64,000 nucleotides of DNA from a virus. A program made the translations under genes and the position numbers. Location: positions 62,001 through 126,000 of IMG/VR virus record IMGVR_UViG_3300042261_001186; one strand, written 5' to 3'. The number at the start of each line of letters is the position of its first letter. The first letter of the stretch is position 1. The notes under the pieces were generated by a model that made no database searches, was not told the DNA's origin, and was given only the letters and a program-made list of their open reading frames with translations. Positions 39,207-46,457 of this stretch are shown piece by piece.

Positions 39207-39460
39207 TGGATCAATTGGAAGTATTAGAACAAATAGATAAAATGCATGGAATAGAATCAGTTAATTACATTGGTTTAAATACATATTCTATACATATCAA
39301 AGACAACAGAAAAATTTCAATAAAAATAAATCATGAAAAAATAAGTTTGACTCATATGGATTTACTTAAAGAATCTATATACCGTGATTTTAGGATGAAA
39401 TATGGTATCAATTTACACAACATAGAAAAATATGATGATTCAAATATAGAATGGTTATGA
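39197..39460 (+). CDS. IEW-array protein 8
   Basis: The 87-residue copy is typical of the family: helix (LEVLEQIDKMHGIESV), N-Y-I-G-L-N-T-Y-S-I-H-I-K-D, K-I-S-I-K-I, helix, F-R-M-K-Y-G-I-N-L, tail Y-D-D-S-N-I-E-W-L. M-H-G-I and K-Y-G-I/V are shared with proteins 3 and 6. Confidence 0.75.
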   Translation: MVMMDQLEVLEQIDKMHGIESVNYIGLNTYSIHIKDNRKISIKINHEKISLTHMDLLKESIYRDFRMKYGINLHNIEKYDDSNIEWL

Positions 39461-39780
39461 AAAGAGAATATTTAAAATACGTGAAAAACGCTGGTGAAAT
39501 TATACGTAGGAATTTCAACATACCAGAACTTGACAAACCTTTGAATAGATTAAATGAAATGTATAATCAAAGTGGTGGTCAAATTTACAATGAAAATAAG
39601 GTAAAGCTGGATCCTTTGGGAGAAGAAGATTGGGGAGATGAAAATGAAGAAAACAACATAGACATAAATGAAGTAGAAACTATAGCCAAATACTTTGAAT
39701 ATGTAATTGAAAATAGAATGAAAGATATGAAAAAAAATGTGGTTTTGAAAGAAGCCATAGAAAATAGATTTGACTTATGA
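39451..39780 (+). CDS. Array-end protein with DPLGEEDW motif
   Basis: The last of the strict 10-base-overlap chain, 109 residues, helical. It has no IEW tail but carries K-L-D-P-L-G-E-E-D-W-G-D near residue 50, so a DP-motif protein follows IEW-motif proteins in the same coupled chain. Its stop overlaps the possible upstream start of the next gene. Confidence 0.75.
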   Translation: MVMKREYLKYVKNAGEIIRRNFNIPELDKPLNRLNEMYNQSGGQIYNENKVKLDPLGEEDWGDENEENNIDINEVETIAKYFEYVIENRMKDMKKNVVLKEAIENRFDL

Positions 39781-39824
39781 TAATTATACCTAGATTATTA
39801 GCATTTACATTTAAAAAACACAAA

Positions 39825-40034
39825 ATGGAACCTAAGAAAGCATTAAATAATTATGCTAAATATTCAAGTATTGCAATACAAATGATAGTAATTATATTAC
39901 TTGGTGCATTTGGTGGGATAAAACTAGATCAATGGTTAAATACATCACCAATATTTACGGTTATTATTTTACTATTATCTGTTGTATTATCTATGTATTT
40001 AGTAACAAAAGATTTATTGAAATTCAAAAGTTAA
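39825..40034 (+). CDS. AtpZ/AtpI-like membrane protein
   Basis: These 69 residues (MEPKKALNNYAKYSSIAIQM...) match the AtpZ/AtpI family found beside F-type ATP synthase genes: N-Y-A-K-Y-S-S-I, a first span (IAIQMIVIILLGAFGGIKL), D-Q-W-L-N-T, and a second span (FTVIILLLSVVLSMYLV) ending K-D-L-L-K. AtpI/AtpZ help assembly of the c-ring and ion supply. This start is preferred over an ATG at 39777 because family members are about 70 residues. A host-derived gene; purpose in the phage unknown. Confidence 0.75.
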   Translation: MEPKKALNNYAKYSSIAIQMIVIILLGAFGGIKLDQWLNTSPIFTVIILLLSVVLSMYLVTKDLLKFKS

Positions 40035-40040
40035 TATATA
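40030..40040 (+). promoter_or_regulatory. Late-type promoter box
   Basis: GTTAATATATA, 5 bases before the ATG at 40046; it overlaps the stop of the AtpZ-like gene. Confidence 0.5.
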
Positions 40041-40045
40041 CTTCT

Positions 40046-40597
40046 ATGAATATAGAAAAAGTTAAGGAAGATGCATTCAAGGCACATTCTGATATCAATC
40101 ATTTATATGATGGTAATAAACCATATAGTTTTCATTTAAATATGGTTGCTTTGAATGGAATATCTTTTAAGAAATTAATACCAAATAAAGATTGGTTGAA
40201 TGTTCTTGCTGCTATTTATCATCATGATACACTTGAAGATACTGCTATGACTTATGATGAAATAGTATCTACAACAAATGATATTGTTGGTGAAATAGTA
40301 TTTGCTTTAACTAATACTTTTGGTAGGGGTAATGATAAGTATTATGAAGGTATGAAAAAAGTTGAATATGCAACTTTTGTTAAATTGGCAGATAGAATAG
40401 CTAATGTTCAATATAGTCTTGATCAAGCAAGAAAGACAGGTAATGACAGAAAATTAAAGATGTATAAGAAAGAGAATGAACATTTCAAACAAATGTTATA
40501 CACATCTGAATATGAATCTATGTGGAATTACTTGGATTACTTGTTTACAATGGAATTCACTGAGTTTTTAACTTTAGATGGTGATAAGTTATGGTAA
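40046..40597 (+). CDS. HDxxED hydrolase, Mesh1/SpoT-like
   Basis: The promoter box fixes the ATG at 40046 (183 residues). Signature residues: F-H-L-N-M-V (first His), A-I-Y-H-H-D-T-L-E-D-T (HDxxED), E-Y-A-T-F-V-K-L-A-D-R-I-A-N (last Asp). This is the (p)ppGpp-hydrolase layout, also used by Mesh1. No synthetase domain is present. It is the second such enzyme in the window (other at 23245) and the two are only distantly alike. Likely to damp host alarm signals; substrate not proven. Confidence 0.8.
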   Translation: MNIEKVKEDAFKAHSDINHLYDGNKPYSFHLNMVALNGISFKKLIPNKDWLNVLAAIYHHDTLEDTAMTYDEIVSTTNDIVGEIVFALTNTFGRGNDKYYEGMKKVEYATFVKLADRIANVQYSLDQARKTGNDRKLKMYKKENEHFKQMLYTSEYESMWNYLDYLFTMEFTEFLTLDGDKLW

Positions 40598-40896
40598 CAC
40601 TTATTGTTCTTTCTTTTTTTTATATATTATTCACTGGATTCTATTTCTATATGATGTATACAGAAAATGATTTCAGTGAATTCAAATGGCTTTTGTTAAC
40701 ACCATTGAATTTGATGTTTACTCTTTTTTTCATAGCAATGTTCATTAAAGAGAAAATAGATGATAGGAAGAATAACAGAATAAGAAAACATATAGAAAAA
40801 TTGAAAATTATCGATAGGGAAGAAAAAATAAAATCAGGGTTATTGAAAACCAATCCACTTGATCCTTATTTTGAAGAAAATTGGGATGAAAATTAA
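40591..40896 (+). CDS. Two-span membrane protein with DPYFEENW end
   Basis: The 101-residue protein has two hydrophobic spans (LIVLSFFYILFTGFYFYM; WLLLTPLNLMFTLFFIAMFI), then a basic cytoplasmic-type helix (KIDDRKNNRIRKHIEKLKII), and ends N-P-L-D-P-Y-F-E-E-N-W-D-E-N. The DP motif on a membrane protein shows the motif is not limited to soluble packaged proteins. It overlaps the hydrolase gene by 7 bases. Confidence 0.7.
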   Translation: MVTLIVLSFFYILFTGFYFYMMYTENDFSEFKWLLLTPLNLMFTLFFIAMFIKEKIDDRKNNRIRKHIEKLKIIDREEKIKSGLLKTNPLDPYFEENWDEN

Positions 40897-40907
40897 AACT
40901 AAAAAAT

Positions 40908-41138
40908 ATGAGAACGGTAGAATTTAAAGCAGAAGTTTGGGTATCTATAGATGTAGAAGATGATGAAATGACTAATGAAGAAATAATACAATCATTGGAA
41001 GATGGTGTTTATGTTGCTGATTTGTTACATATAGGTGATCCTATTGTTCAAGAAGGTGATGTCATGCAATCTATTTTATTAAAATCTGATAGTCTTATAA
41101 GAGAAGATGATGATATAGTCTGGCAATATAATAAATAA
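40908..41138 (+). CDS. Unknown acidic protein
   Basis: 76 residues, very acidic (DVEDDEMTNEEIIQSLEDGV), with strands at both ends. M-R-T-V-E-F-K-A-E-V-W-V-S-I-D at the start is ferredoxin-like in pattern only. No family recognised. Confidence 0.6.
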   Translation: MRTVEFKAEVWVSIDVEDDEMTNEEIIQSLEDGVYVADLLHIGDPIVQEGDVMQSILLKSDSLIREDDDIVWQYNK

Positions 41139-41154
41139 AAATTCATAAACATTT

Positions 41155-41165
41155 TTTAATATATA
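41155..41165 (+). promoter_or_regulatory. Late-type promoter box
   Basis: TTTAATATATA ends 5 bases before the ATG at 41171, which selects that codon over the ATG at 41165. Confidence 0.55.
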
Positions 41166-41170
41166 TGGTT

Positions 41171-41662
41171 ATGAAAAATTTCAGTAATTTTTTAAATGAA
41201 GATTTTATGGATGTGAATGATCATCTATTTATGGGTTATTATCAAGGTATGACTTATGAAAATGCATTCGAGGAATTATTAAATGCTGTTAATATTGATG
41301 ATTCAGGTAATTACAACACCATAAAAAGTGGTGCTAGATTAGCTTTTGCATTCACTGAGAAAAAAGGTTCTGATAAATCAGCTTTTGTTATAAAACATAG
41401 TTCAAGTTATTATGTATTTGAAAATTATTGTGGTAGTAAAAGAACCTTTAAAACCATAGATACTAGTCAACCTATGGAAAAATTATCTGTTTTAAGAAGT
41501 GTATTAGTATCTTTTTATGATGATAATGATTTAGTATCTTCTGAAAAGAATAATAAAATGGTTAAGAAATTTGATAGATTTTTTGGTATAAAAAGTTATA
41601 TAAGAAAATTTGATCCAATTGTGGATCCATATGGAGAAGAGAATTGGGAAGAAGATGATTAA
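41171..41662 (+). CDS. Head-peptide protein ending DPYGEENW
   Basis: With the start set by the promoter box the protein has 163 residues and begins MKNFSNFLNEDFMD, a good head peptide. The middle is alpha/beta (SGARLAFAFTEKKGSDKSAF). It ends F-D-P-I-V-D-P-Y-G-E-E-N-W-E-E-D-D. Thus head peptide at one end and DP motif at the other. The stop overlaps the convergent 41659 gene by 4 bases. Confidence 0.75.
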   Translation: MKNFSNFLNEDFMDVNDHLFMGYYQGMTYENAFEELLNAVNIDDSGNYNTIKSGARLAFAFTEKKGSDKSAFVIKHSSSYYVFENYCGSKRTFKTIDTSQPMEKLSVLRSVLVSFYDDNDLVSSEKNNKMVKKFDRFFGIKSYIRKFDPIVDPYGEENWEEDD

Positions 41663-41871
41663 TTAGCCCAGTCTTCCTCACCATAAGGGTCTAATTTACT
41701 GATTATTCTTTTTGGTTCAAAATTTATTTTTTTACCTGCCATTCTCAATCCTAATATAATTCCACTTAAAAAACTATATGTCGCATCCAATCCTTCTGTA
41801 TTATAACCACAAGTAAAACACATCTGATCATTTTCAACTTTAACTTCTATTTTACCATTTTCAAGAAACAC
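41659..41871 (-). CDS. Small protein ending DPYGEEDW (GTG start or frameshift)
   Basis: 70 residues from a GTG: M-F-L-E-N-G-K-I-E-V, C-F-T-C-G-Y, a hydrophobic helix (YSFLSGIILGLRMAG), end S-K-L-D-P-Y-G-E-E-D-W-A-N. The 37-codon gene just upstream overlaps it by 11 bases and ends in a different frame, so the two may be one 108-residue protein joined by a frameshift, with head peptide at the front and DP motif at the back. Confidence 0.55.
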   Translation of the reverse strand: MFLENGKIEVKVENDQMCFTCGYNTEGLDATYSFLSGIILGLRMAGKKINFEPKRIISKLDPYGEEDWAN

Positions 41872-41974
41872 CTAGTTTTGGGTAATGTTCCCAAATCGCT
41901 TTACATACTCTTTTAAGATCATCTACTGATGCAGATTCATTTAATTTTTGATATTTTTCATATTTTAGTATCAT
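41861..41974 (-). CDS. Short head-peptide ORF
   Basis: 37 codons: MILKYEKYQKLNESASVDDL... with L-N-E|S at the cut site, then a helix (KRVCKAIWEHYPKL). Either a complete short protein or the N-terminal part of the 41659 gene. Confidence 0.5.
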   Translation of the reverse strand: MILKYEKYQKLNESASVDDLKRVCKAIWEHYPKLGVS

Positions 41975-42010
41975 ATTGATATATTATTTTTTATTTTTGG
42001 TTTTTTTTCT

Positions 42011-42018
42011 TACATTTG
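42011..42018 (+). promoter_or_regulatory. Host-type -7 box
   Basis: TACATTTG matches TAnnTTTG; the -33 region is T-rich without a clear TTTG at the ideal distance. It precedes the ATG at 42036 by 17 bases and argues against the in-frame start at 41976. Confidence 0.5.
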
Positions 42019-42035
42019 TAAAAATTGCAATAATT

Positions 42036-42344
42036 ATGACAGATAGAGAAAAAATAGAGGTATTTTTAGCTTATGTTAGGAATAAATTATTGGATAAATA
42101 TCCTAATATAGTAATTAATACAATAATTTTTGAAGATGAAATTACATATGGTTTTACTTTTTTTGATATTGAAAATAAAAGAATGATGGGTCAAAATTAT
42201 GTAGGTCTACATTGGTTATCTTCTCATTGGGATTCTTTAGTAAATCATATGGAAAGGACATTAAATGTTCATTTTTTCAAACCAAAAACAAAACAAGTTT
42301 TCTGTGAAGTTGATCCATTTGGAGAGGAGGAATGGGAATGTTAA
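42036..42344 (+). CDS. Array protein ending DPFGEEEW
   Basis: The 102-residue protein (MTDREKIEVFLAYVRNKLL...) has the helix, K-Y-P-N-I-V-I-N-T strand and second-helix order of the IEW family but ends F-C-E-V-D-P-F-G-E-E-E-W-E-C. So the same fold can carry either tail. The codons for G-E-E-E-W (GGAGAGGAGGAATGG) also provide the ribosome site and ATG of the next gene, an overlap of 13 bases. Confidence 0.75.
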   Translation: MTDREKIEVFLAYVRNKLLDKYPNIVINTIIFEDEITYGFTFFDIENKRMMGQNYVGLHWLSSHWDSLVNHMERTLNVHFFKPKTKQVFCEVDPFGEEEWEC

Positions 42345-42607
42345 CAAAACCTCAAGACATAAAGGATAAATTACAAGGTAATTATCCAAATATTTATTTT
42401 ACATATGATGATATCATGCCAAGTATTACCTGTTGTAAAATTGAAAATACTGAAAAACCAAAAGTACAAAAATTTAAATTGAGACACACTAATAATACTT
42501 ATGATCTTGAATTGTATTATGCCCTTATCGTTAATTACTTGATAGATATAAATTACATTAAAAAATCTGTTCAAGAATATAAAGAGGAGGACATAGAATG
42601 GTTATGA
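42332..42607 (+). CDS. IEW-array protein
   Basis: The 91-residue copy: MGMLTKPQDIKDKLQGNYPN, strands I-Y-F-T-Y-D-D, C-C-K-I-E, V-Q-K-F-K-L, helix (LELYYALIVNYLIDI), tail Y-K-E-E-D-I-E-W-L. It starts within a DPFGEEEW tail and ends with an IEW tail, linking both seam types in one chain. Confidence 0.75.
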   Translation: MGMLTKPQDIKDKLQGNYPNIYFTYDDIMPSITCCKIENTEKPKVQKFKLRHTNNTYDLELYYALIVNYLIDINYIKKSVQEYKEEDIEWL

Positions 42608-43158
42608 GAATCCTCATATTAATTTTATCTTTTCTGTCATTATATACATATGGTCAGAAAAGAATTTTTGTGTTTGGTGACTCACATGTCTTTAGTGGAA
42701 TAGGTCTTTATTTAGGTGAGGATTTGAAAAAACAAAATAATATTTATGAATATTATGGTGTTAGTGGTTCTAGTTTTACCAATAATTTTATGGGTAAGAA
42801 AAAAGAATTACTAAACAGAATAAACAAATTCAAACCAGATATTATTATTTGTTTTATGGGAACTAATGAAATGTACTATAATAAAAGTGGTTATAGTAAT
42901 TTATTAAATAGTGTTAATTTATTTTTAAAGGATATAGATAAGAAGAAACTTATCATAGTTAGTTTACCTTATTATGAATATAAAAGTGCTAAAAATGTAT
43001 CTGAGGGATTAAAAACATTTTCTAAAAAAAATAATATAAAATACATTGATATTTTTAATAAAAAATATTCAGAATTAAACTTATTAAGTGATAAATATCA
43101 TTTCAATCAACAAGGATATAAAAATATATCAGAACATATAAATACTTTATTAAAATGA
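42598..43158 (+). CDS. SGNH/GDSL-type hydrolase with signal peptide
   Basis: Of 186 residues, the first 20 (MVMRILILILSFLSLYTYGQ, or from the Met at 42604) form a signal peptide. Block I is F-V-F-G-D-S-H (nucleophile Ser), block III F-M-G-T-N-E-M, block V D-K-Y-H-F-N (Asp/His). This is the lipase/acyl-esterase fold that removes acyl groups from sugars or lipids. Export suggests action on host envelope or capsule, or preventing superinfection. It is embedded in the array: its start lies in an IEW tail and its stop overlaps the next ATG by 4 bases. Confidence 0.8.
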   Translation: MVMRILILILSFLSLYTYGQKRIFVFGDSHVFSGIGLYLGEDLKKQNNIYEYYGVSGSSFTNNFMGKKKELLNRINKFKPDIIICFMGTNEMYYNKSGYSNLLNSVNLFLKDIDKKKLIIVSLPYYEYKSAKNVSEGLKTFSKKNNIKYIDIFNKKYSELNLLSDKYHFNQQGYKNISEHINTLLK

Positions 43159-43493
43159 CATTAACAGAATTTAGAGATAAACATAGATGTGGACCAGCTT
43201 TCATTATTTATTACCTAGATAGAGATGGTAATCGTGGGGATATGAATCTAAAAACAAGGACAATGATGCTGAGTGAAGGTAACATCAGACACAATCAAGA
43301 TATAATAAGACATATTAGTGAAGATCAAAATTTTGAGCGTTTCTGTGGTGACACTGCAACTGATATATTACTTATTAATGGAGTGATGGATAATCCAGTA
43401 CAATTACCAATTGGGGTTAGACTTAAACCAGTATTTCCTTCTATTGCAGTATTATCAAATGAATATGATGACAAAAACATAGAATGGGTATGA
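43155..43493 (+). CDS. IEW-tail protein, second family (a)
   Basis: 112 residues: M-T-L-T-E-F-R-D-K-H at the start, I-I-Y-Y-L-D-R strand, a helix with F-E-R-F-C-G-D-T-A, then a Pro-rich stretch and tail E-Y-D-D-K-N-I-E-W-V. It belongs with the next two genes (M-T-x-x-[E/V]-F start, Y-Y/Y-R strand, F-x-R-[W/F] near the end of the body). Confidence 0.7.
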   Translation: MTLTEFRDKHRCGPAFIIYYLDRDGNRGDMNLKTRTMMLSEGNIRHNQDIIRHISEDQNFERFCGDTATDILLINGVMDNPVQLPIGVRLKPVFPSIAVLSNEYDDKNIEWV

Positions 43494-43786
43494 CAATAGA
43501 TGTGTTTCGATATAAATATAGTGGTAAACCAATTCCAGCTACAACTATTTCTATTTATTATGAAGTTTATTCCACTGGACCTGGTGGGACTACTGAAGAT
43601 GAAAGATCTTTCAAGTTAACTTACAATGATCTTAGTGAAAAACTGAATGAAACTAAAGAGTATTTAAAGTATATTGAAAACAGTCGACATTTTGTCAGAT
43701 GGAAAACACCTACAAGAGTAATGGACATCCATTCTTTGAAAATTGAAAGAGAAATATATGAAGAAGAAAATATAGAATGGGTATGA
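43484..43786 (+). CDS. IEW-tail protein, second family (b)
   Basis: 100 residues: MGMTIDVFRYKYSGK, I-S-I-Y-Y-E-V-Y-S, a helix with Y-L-K-Y-I-E-N, H-F-V-R-W-K-T-P-T-R-V-M-D-I-H-S-L, tail Y-E-E-E-N-I-E-W-V. The R-W-x-T-x-x-x-V-x-D-I-x-S-L block is shared with copy (c). Overlaps both neighbours by 10 bases. Confidence 0.7.
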   Translation: MGMTIDVFRYKYSGKPIPATTISIYYEVYSTGPGGTTEDERSFKLTYNDLSEKLNETKEYLKYIENSRHFVRWKTPTRVMDIHSLKIEREIYEEENIEWV

Positions 43787-44064
43787 CATTAGGAGAATTC
43801 AAATCAATATATTCTTTGGGAGAGTACATCCATATAGTTTATAGGGAATATAATAATCTTTATCATTATGAAGAAATGAGGACCATAAGAATACCTGTTG
43901 TTGATTTGGATGTCAATCTTAATTATTGGAAAGCAGATTTGAAATATGTTGAGAAAAGAGCATCTTTCAGAAGATGGGAAACCCATAAAACTGTAAATGA
44001 CATATATAGTTTGACTAAAGATAGTTTGGAAATTTACAATGAAGAAAATATAGAATGGGTATAA
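43777..44064 (+). CDS. IEW-tail protein, second family (c)
   Basis: 95 residues: MGMTLGEFKSIYSLGEYIHI, a strand pair, L-K-Y-V-E-K-R-A-S-F-R-R-W-E-T-H-K-T-V-N-D-I-Y-S-L, tail Y-N-E-E-N-I-E-W-V-TAA. No gene starts in its tail: a new promoter and gene follow, so this is the end of this coupled chain. Confidence 0.7.
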   Translation: MGMTLGEFKSIYSLGEYIHIVYREYNNLYHYEEMRTIRIPVVDLDVNLNYWKADLKYVEKRASFRRWETHKTVNDIYSLTKDSLEIYNEENIEWV

Positions 44065-44069
44065 ATTAT

Positions 44070-44100
44070 TTTTTTTATAATAAAAAATGTATTATATTTG
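44070..44100 (+). promoter_or_regulatory. Bacteroidetes-type promoter
   Basis: TATATTTG at 44093-44100, T-run at 44070-44073 at the -33 distance, and ATG 19 bases downstream at 44119. Confidence 0.55.
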
Positions 44101-44118
44101 TATAAATAAAGTTGTGTT

Positions 44119-44319
44119 ATGGATGAAAAAGGTGGAATAATAGTTAAATCTAGAACGGTGAAACATAGATTGGAAATACCATTTGGTATGACGGTTCATT
44201 ATGTTTATTTAGCCAGTAATTTCATAGATCTTAATGATTCTGAATATAAAAAAGAAAAAGAAGGTAAAAGAATATTTAATGAAGTAGACCCATTTGGGGA
44301 AGAAAATTGGGAGGTTTAA
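44119..44319 (+). CDS. Small protein ending DPFGEENW
   Basis: 66 residues with strands (GGIIVKSRTVKHRLEIPFGM) and a Lys/Glu helix, ending R-I-F-N-E-V-D-P-F-G-E-E-N-W-E-V. It starts the DP-tail part of the array. GGGAGG in the tail codons lies 7 bases before the next ATG (44321). Confidence 0.7.
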   Translation: MDEKGGIIVKSRTVKHRLEIPFGMTVHYVYLASNFIDLNDSEYKKEKEGKRIFNEVDPFGEENWEV

Positions 44320-44320
44320 T

Positions 44321-44719
44321 ATGGCACTCAAATATTTGATAGTAAATAGAAGTAGAGTAAGAAATGTAAGGGGAGAATATATCCTTTATAGGTATACTCT
44401 TCAGAATTACAACAATAAATTAATTAGGTATCATGAGAAAGTTGTTGATCATGATTCATCTAGTTATTTGATTAAACATATTGTTATAACTCAAACATAT
44501 GTAAATAGATTCCAAGGACATATAGACAAAATGGCAAAAATAAAATTTTGGACACCTTGGACATTAAAAAAATATGAAAATGAAATAATAAATTTCACAT
44601 ATTTCGGTCAACTTCAAGAAGTATTAAACATGTTTAAATATTTGGATTATAATGAAGTAAAAGGGCAAAAATTCATACCGGAACTTGACCCATTCGGTGA
44701 AGAAAATTGGGAGGGATAA
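44321..44719 (+). CDS. Array protein ending DPFGEENW
   Basis: 132 residues: basic strands at the start (MALKYLIVNRSRVRNVRGEY), helix (ITQTYVNRFQGHIDKMAKI), K-F-W-T-P-W-T-L-K-K-Y-E-N-E, then Q-K-F-I-P-E-L-D-P-F-G-E-E-N-W-E-G. The W-T-x-x-x-L/Y-K-K/F-Y-E block recurs in the gene at 45082, so these two are relatives. The GGGAGG of the tail lies just before the next ATG. Confidence 0.7.
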   Translation: MALKYLIVNRSRVRNVRGEYILYRYTLQNYNNKLIRYHEKVVDHDSSSYLIKHIVITQTYVNRFQGHIDKMAKIKFWTPWTLKKYENEIINFTYFGQLQEVLNMFKYLDYNEVKGQKFIPELDPFGEENWEG

Positions 44720-44723
44720 AATT

Positions 44724-45098
44724 ATGATGAGACTTAACTTAGAAATGCGACAGAAAATAGGACAACTGCAAGCTGTCTTAAATGATTTGAAAGATTTGCA
44801 AAGCAAATTGGAAGAAAATGTAATTCATTACAAGATTAAAAATATTGAATATGATCAGGTTAATGAACTTATAAATAAAAATATAGAAATTTTAGAAATT
44901 GAAATAAATTTCTTTAGTAATTGTTCATATAAGTATAGTAAAAAAATAGATGATAGAATATCTATGTTTAACCATACTAAAAATGGATTACTTGAAAATT
45001 ATAATTATATGTTTTATATGGAACCTAAAGGTCAAAACATAACTGATGAAGATCCTTTTGGTGAAGAAAATTGGGATTCAGATGATGATAATATTTAA
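44724..45098 (+). CDS. Coiled-coil array protein ending DPFGEENW
   Basis: 124 residues; almost entirely helical with heptads (KIGQLQAVLNDLKDLQSKLE; VNELINKNIEILEIEI). Ends N-I-T-D-E-D-P-F-G-E-E-N-W-D-S-D-D-D-N-I. The start at 44724 is preferred to upstream non-ATG options because GGGAGG lies 10 bases before it. It overlaps the next gene by 17 bases. Confidence 0.7.
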   Translation: MMRLNLEMRQKIGQLQAVLNDLKDLQSKLEENVIHYKIKNIEYDQVNELINKNIEILEIEINFFSNCSYKYSKKIDDRISMFNHTKNGLLENYNYMFYMEPKGQNITDEDPFGEENWDSDDDNI

Positions 45099-45549
45099 CA
45101 TAATACTTGGTAGTGTAATTCTTATTGTTTTTGTTTCTCTTATTTCTCTTTATTTATATTTTAATATGAAAGATAATAAATTTAAGAAATATATAAAATA
45201 TTTTTTTAGAGAAGAAAGATATGTGAATAGTTTGAAACGTACTTTTACTTTAATTAATGAAGATTTAAAAGAAATTGAATTCAAATTAGTAAATGTTCGT
45301 TATGATAAAGATATTATTGTAAAAGTATGGAATTTAGAATTCAGTATAGCTAGGACTCTTAAAGAATTTAATGATGTTGATTTTTGGACTAAAGGAAAAT
45401 ATTATAAGTTTTATGAAAAATTCAAAAAATATGAAAGAGAATTAATAGTAATACGAAAATTAAATGATATTTTAAATGATAACACTCCAAGAGGTCAAAG
45501 ATTTATACCTATTGATCCATTTGGAGAAGAAATTTGGGAAGATGATTAA
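45082..45549 (+). CDS. Membrane-anchored array protein ending DPFGEEIW
   Basis: 155 residues starting M-M-I-I-F-N-I-I-L-G, one membrane span to about residue 24 (VILIVFVSLISLYLYF), then long charged helices with D-V-D-F-W-T-K-G-K-Y-Y-K-F-Y-E-K-F-K-K, and end R-F-I-P-I-D-P-F-G-E-E-I-W-E-D-D. Its ATGATG start sits inside the D-D-D codons of the previous tail. Confidence 0.7.
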   Translation: MMIIFNIILGSVILIVFVSLISLYLYFNMKDNKFKKYIKYFFREERYVNSLKRTFTLINEDLKEIEFKLVNVRYDKDIIVKVWNLEFSIARTLKEFNDVDFWTKGKYYKFYEKFKKYERELIVIRKLNDILNDNTPRGQRFIPIDPFGEEIWEDD

Positions 45550-45807
45550 ACAAATTCTGAATACTCTGAAAATTATGGCATACACTTATCTGCCAGCATA
45601 TGTTGTCATATCTGTGTTTTTTGAGATTATGGGTTGGCCAATAAGTGTATGGTGGTCTAGCGCAATAAGGTTTTTGTAGCATATTCTTTTTACCTTTGGA
45701 TAAATCATATTGTTGAAAAAAAGAAAAAAAGAAAAGAATTAATGAAAGTTGAAGGTCGAAGAATTAGTTCAATAAATCCACTTGGAGAAGAAAATTGGGA
45801 TAAATAA
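45542..45807 (+). pseudogene. Membrane protein gene with a -1 frameshift, ending NPLGEENW
   Basis: From ATG at 45542 (overlapping the previous stop) the frame M-I-K-Q-I-L-N-T-L-K-I-M-A-Y ... S-A-I-R-F-L ends at TAG 45677-45679. At the T5 run just before it, the -1 frame continues as V-A-Y-S-F-Y-L-W-I-N-H-I-V-E-K, a Lys-rich helix, and I-N-P-L-G-E-E-N-W-D-K to 45807. The joined 88-residue product has two membrane segments and the expected tail. The slip site (G-TTTTT-G) could be programmed, a mutation, or a sequence error. Confidence 0.6.
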
Positions 45808-45814
45808 AATAAAT

Positions 45815-46456
45815 ATGAAAGAGAAAATTAAAATATGTGTAATATCTGATACTCATGGTGAACATGGTGAACTTGTTATTCCACCATGTGATATCATTGT
45901 ACATTGTGGTGATAGTACCTCACTTGGTAAAGAACATAGTGTTAGGGAATTTCTTAAATGGTTTACTGAACTTGAACAATGTAAAAACAAAATTTTCATT
46001 GCAGGTAATCATGATTTCTTTTTTGAAAGGAAGGGTGAATATGCTAGGGGATTGGTGCCAGAAAACATCATTTATCTTGAAGATAAAATGGTTGAAGTTG
46101 AAGGTATAAAATTTTATGGAACTCCTGTTACTCCAGTATTCCATAATTGGGCTTTTAATAAAACTGAAGAACAATTAAAAGATTATTGGAGGGATGTTCC
46201 TGAAGGAATTGATGTTTTGGTCACTCATGGACCACCTTTAGGGATATTGGATGTATCCCCTTGGACAAAGAAGAATTGTGGTTCTACAACCTTGAAAGAG
46301 GAAATCTTTGGAAGAATCAAACCAAAGTATCATTGTTTTGGACATATCCATGATTGTTATGGTATGGAAGAAGTAGATGGTGTAACATTTATTAATGCAT
46401 CAAGTTTGAATGAACAATATGAAGTAGCAAATGAACCTATACTAATAGAAATATAA
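45815..46456 (+). CDS. Calcineurin-type metallophosphoesterase
   Basis: The 213-residue enzyme has every family motif: I-S-D-T-H-G (DxH), H-C-G-D-S (GDx), A-G-N-H-D-F-F (GNHD), V-T-H-G-P-P and F-G-H-I-H (GHxH). Two metal ions at these residues would hydrolyse phosphate esters. It resembles short bacterial phosphoesterases of the YfcE/MPPED type. No tail motif is present, unlike its neighbours. The start at 45815 is 7 bases after the preceding motif ORF. Confidence 0.85.
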   Translation: MKEKIKICVISDTHGEHGELVIPPCDIIVHCGDSTSLGKEHSVREFLKWFTELEQCKNKIFIAGNHDFFFERKGEYARGLVPENIIYLEDKMVEVEGIKFYGTPVTPVFHNWAFNKTEEQLKDYWRDVPEGIDVLVTHGPPLGILDVSPWTKKNCGSTTLKEEIFGRIKPKYHCFGHIHDCYGMEEVDGVTFINASSLNEQYEVANEPILIEI

Positions 46457-46457
46457 A

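Noticed and set aside
37540-39460. Regularly spaced near-identical 30-base repeats, as in a CRISPR array
   Set aside because: The repeats are the coding ends of genes 85-100 codons long; the 'spacers' are open reading frames with related protein folds, and there is no cas gene.
41976-42035. Upstream start (41976) for the 42036 gene
   Set aside because: The extra 20 residues are Phe-rich and overlap the TACATTTG promoter box; the ATG at 42036 follows it at a normal distance.
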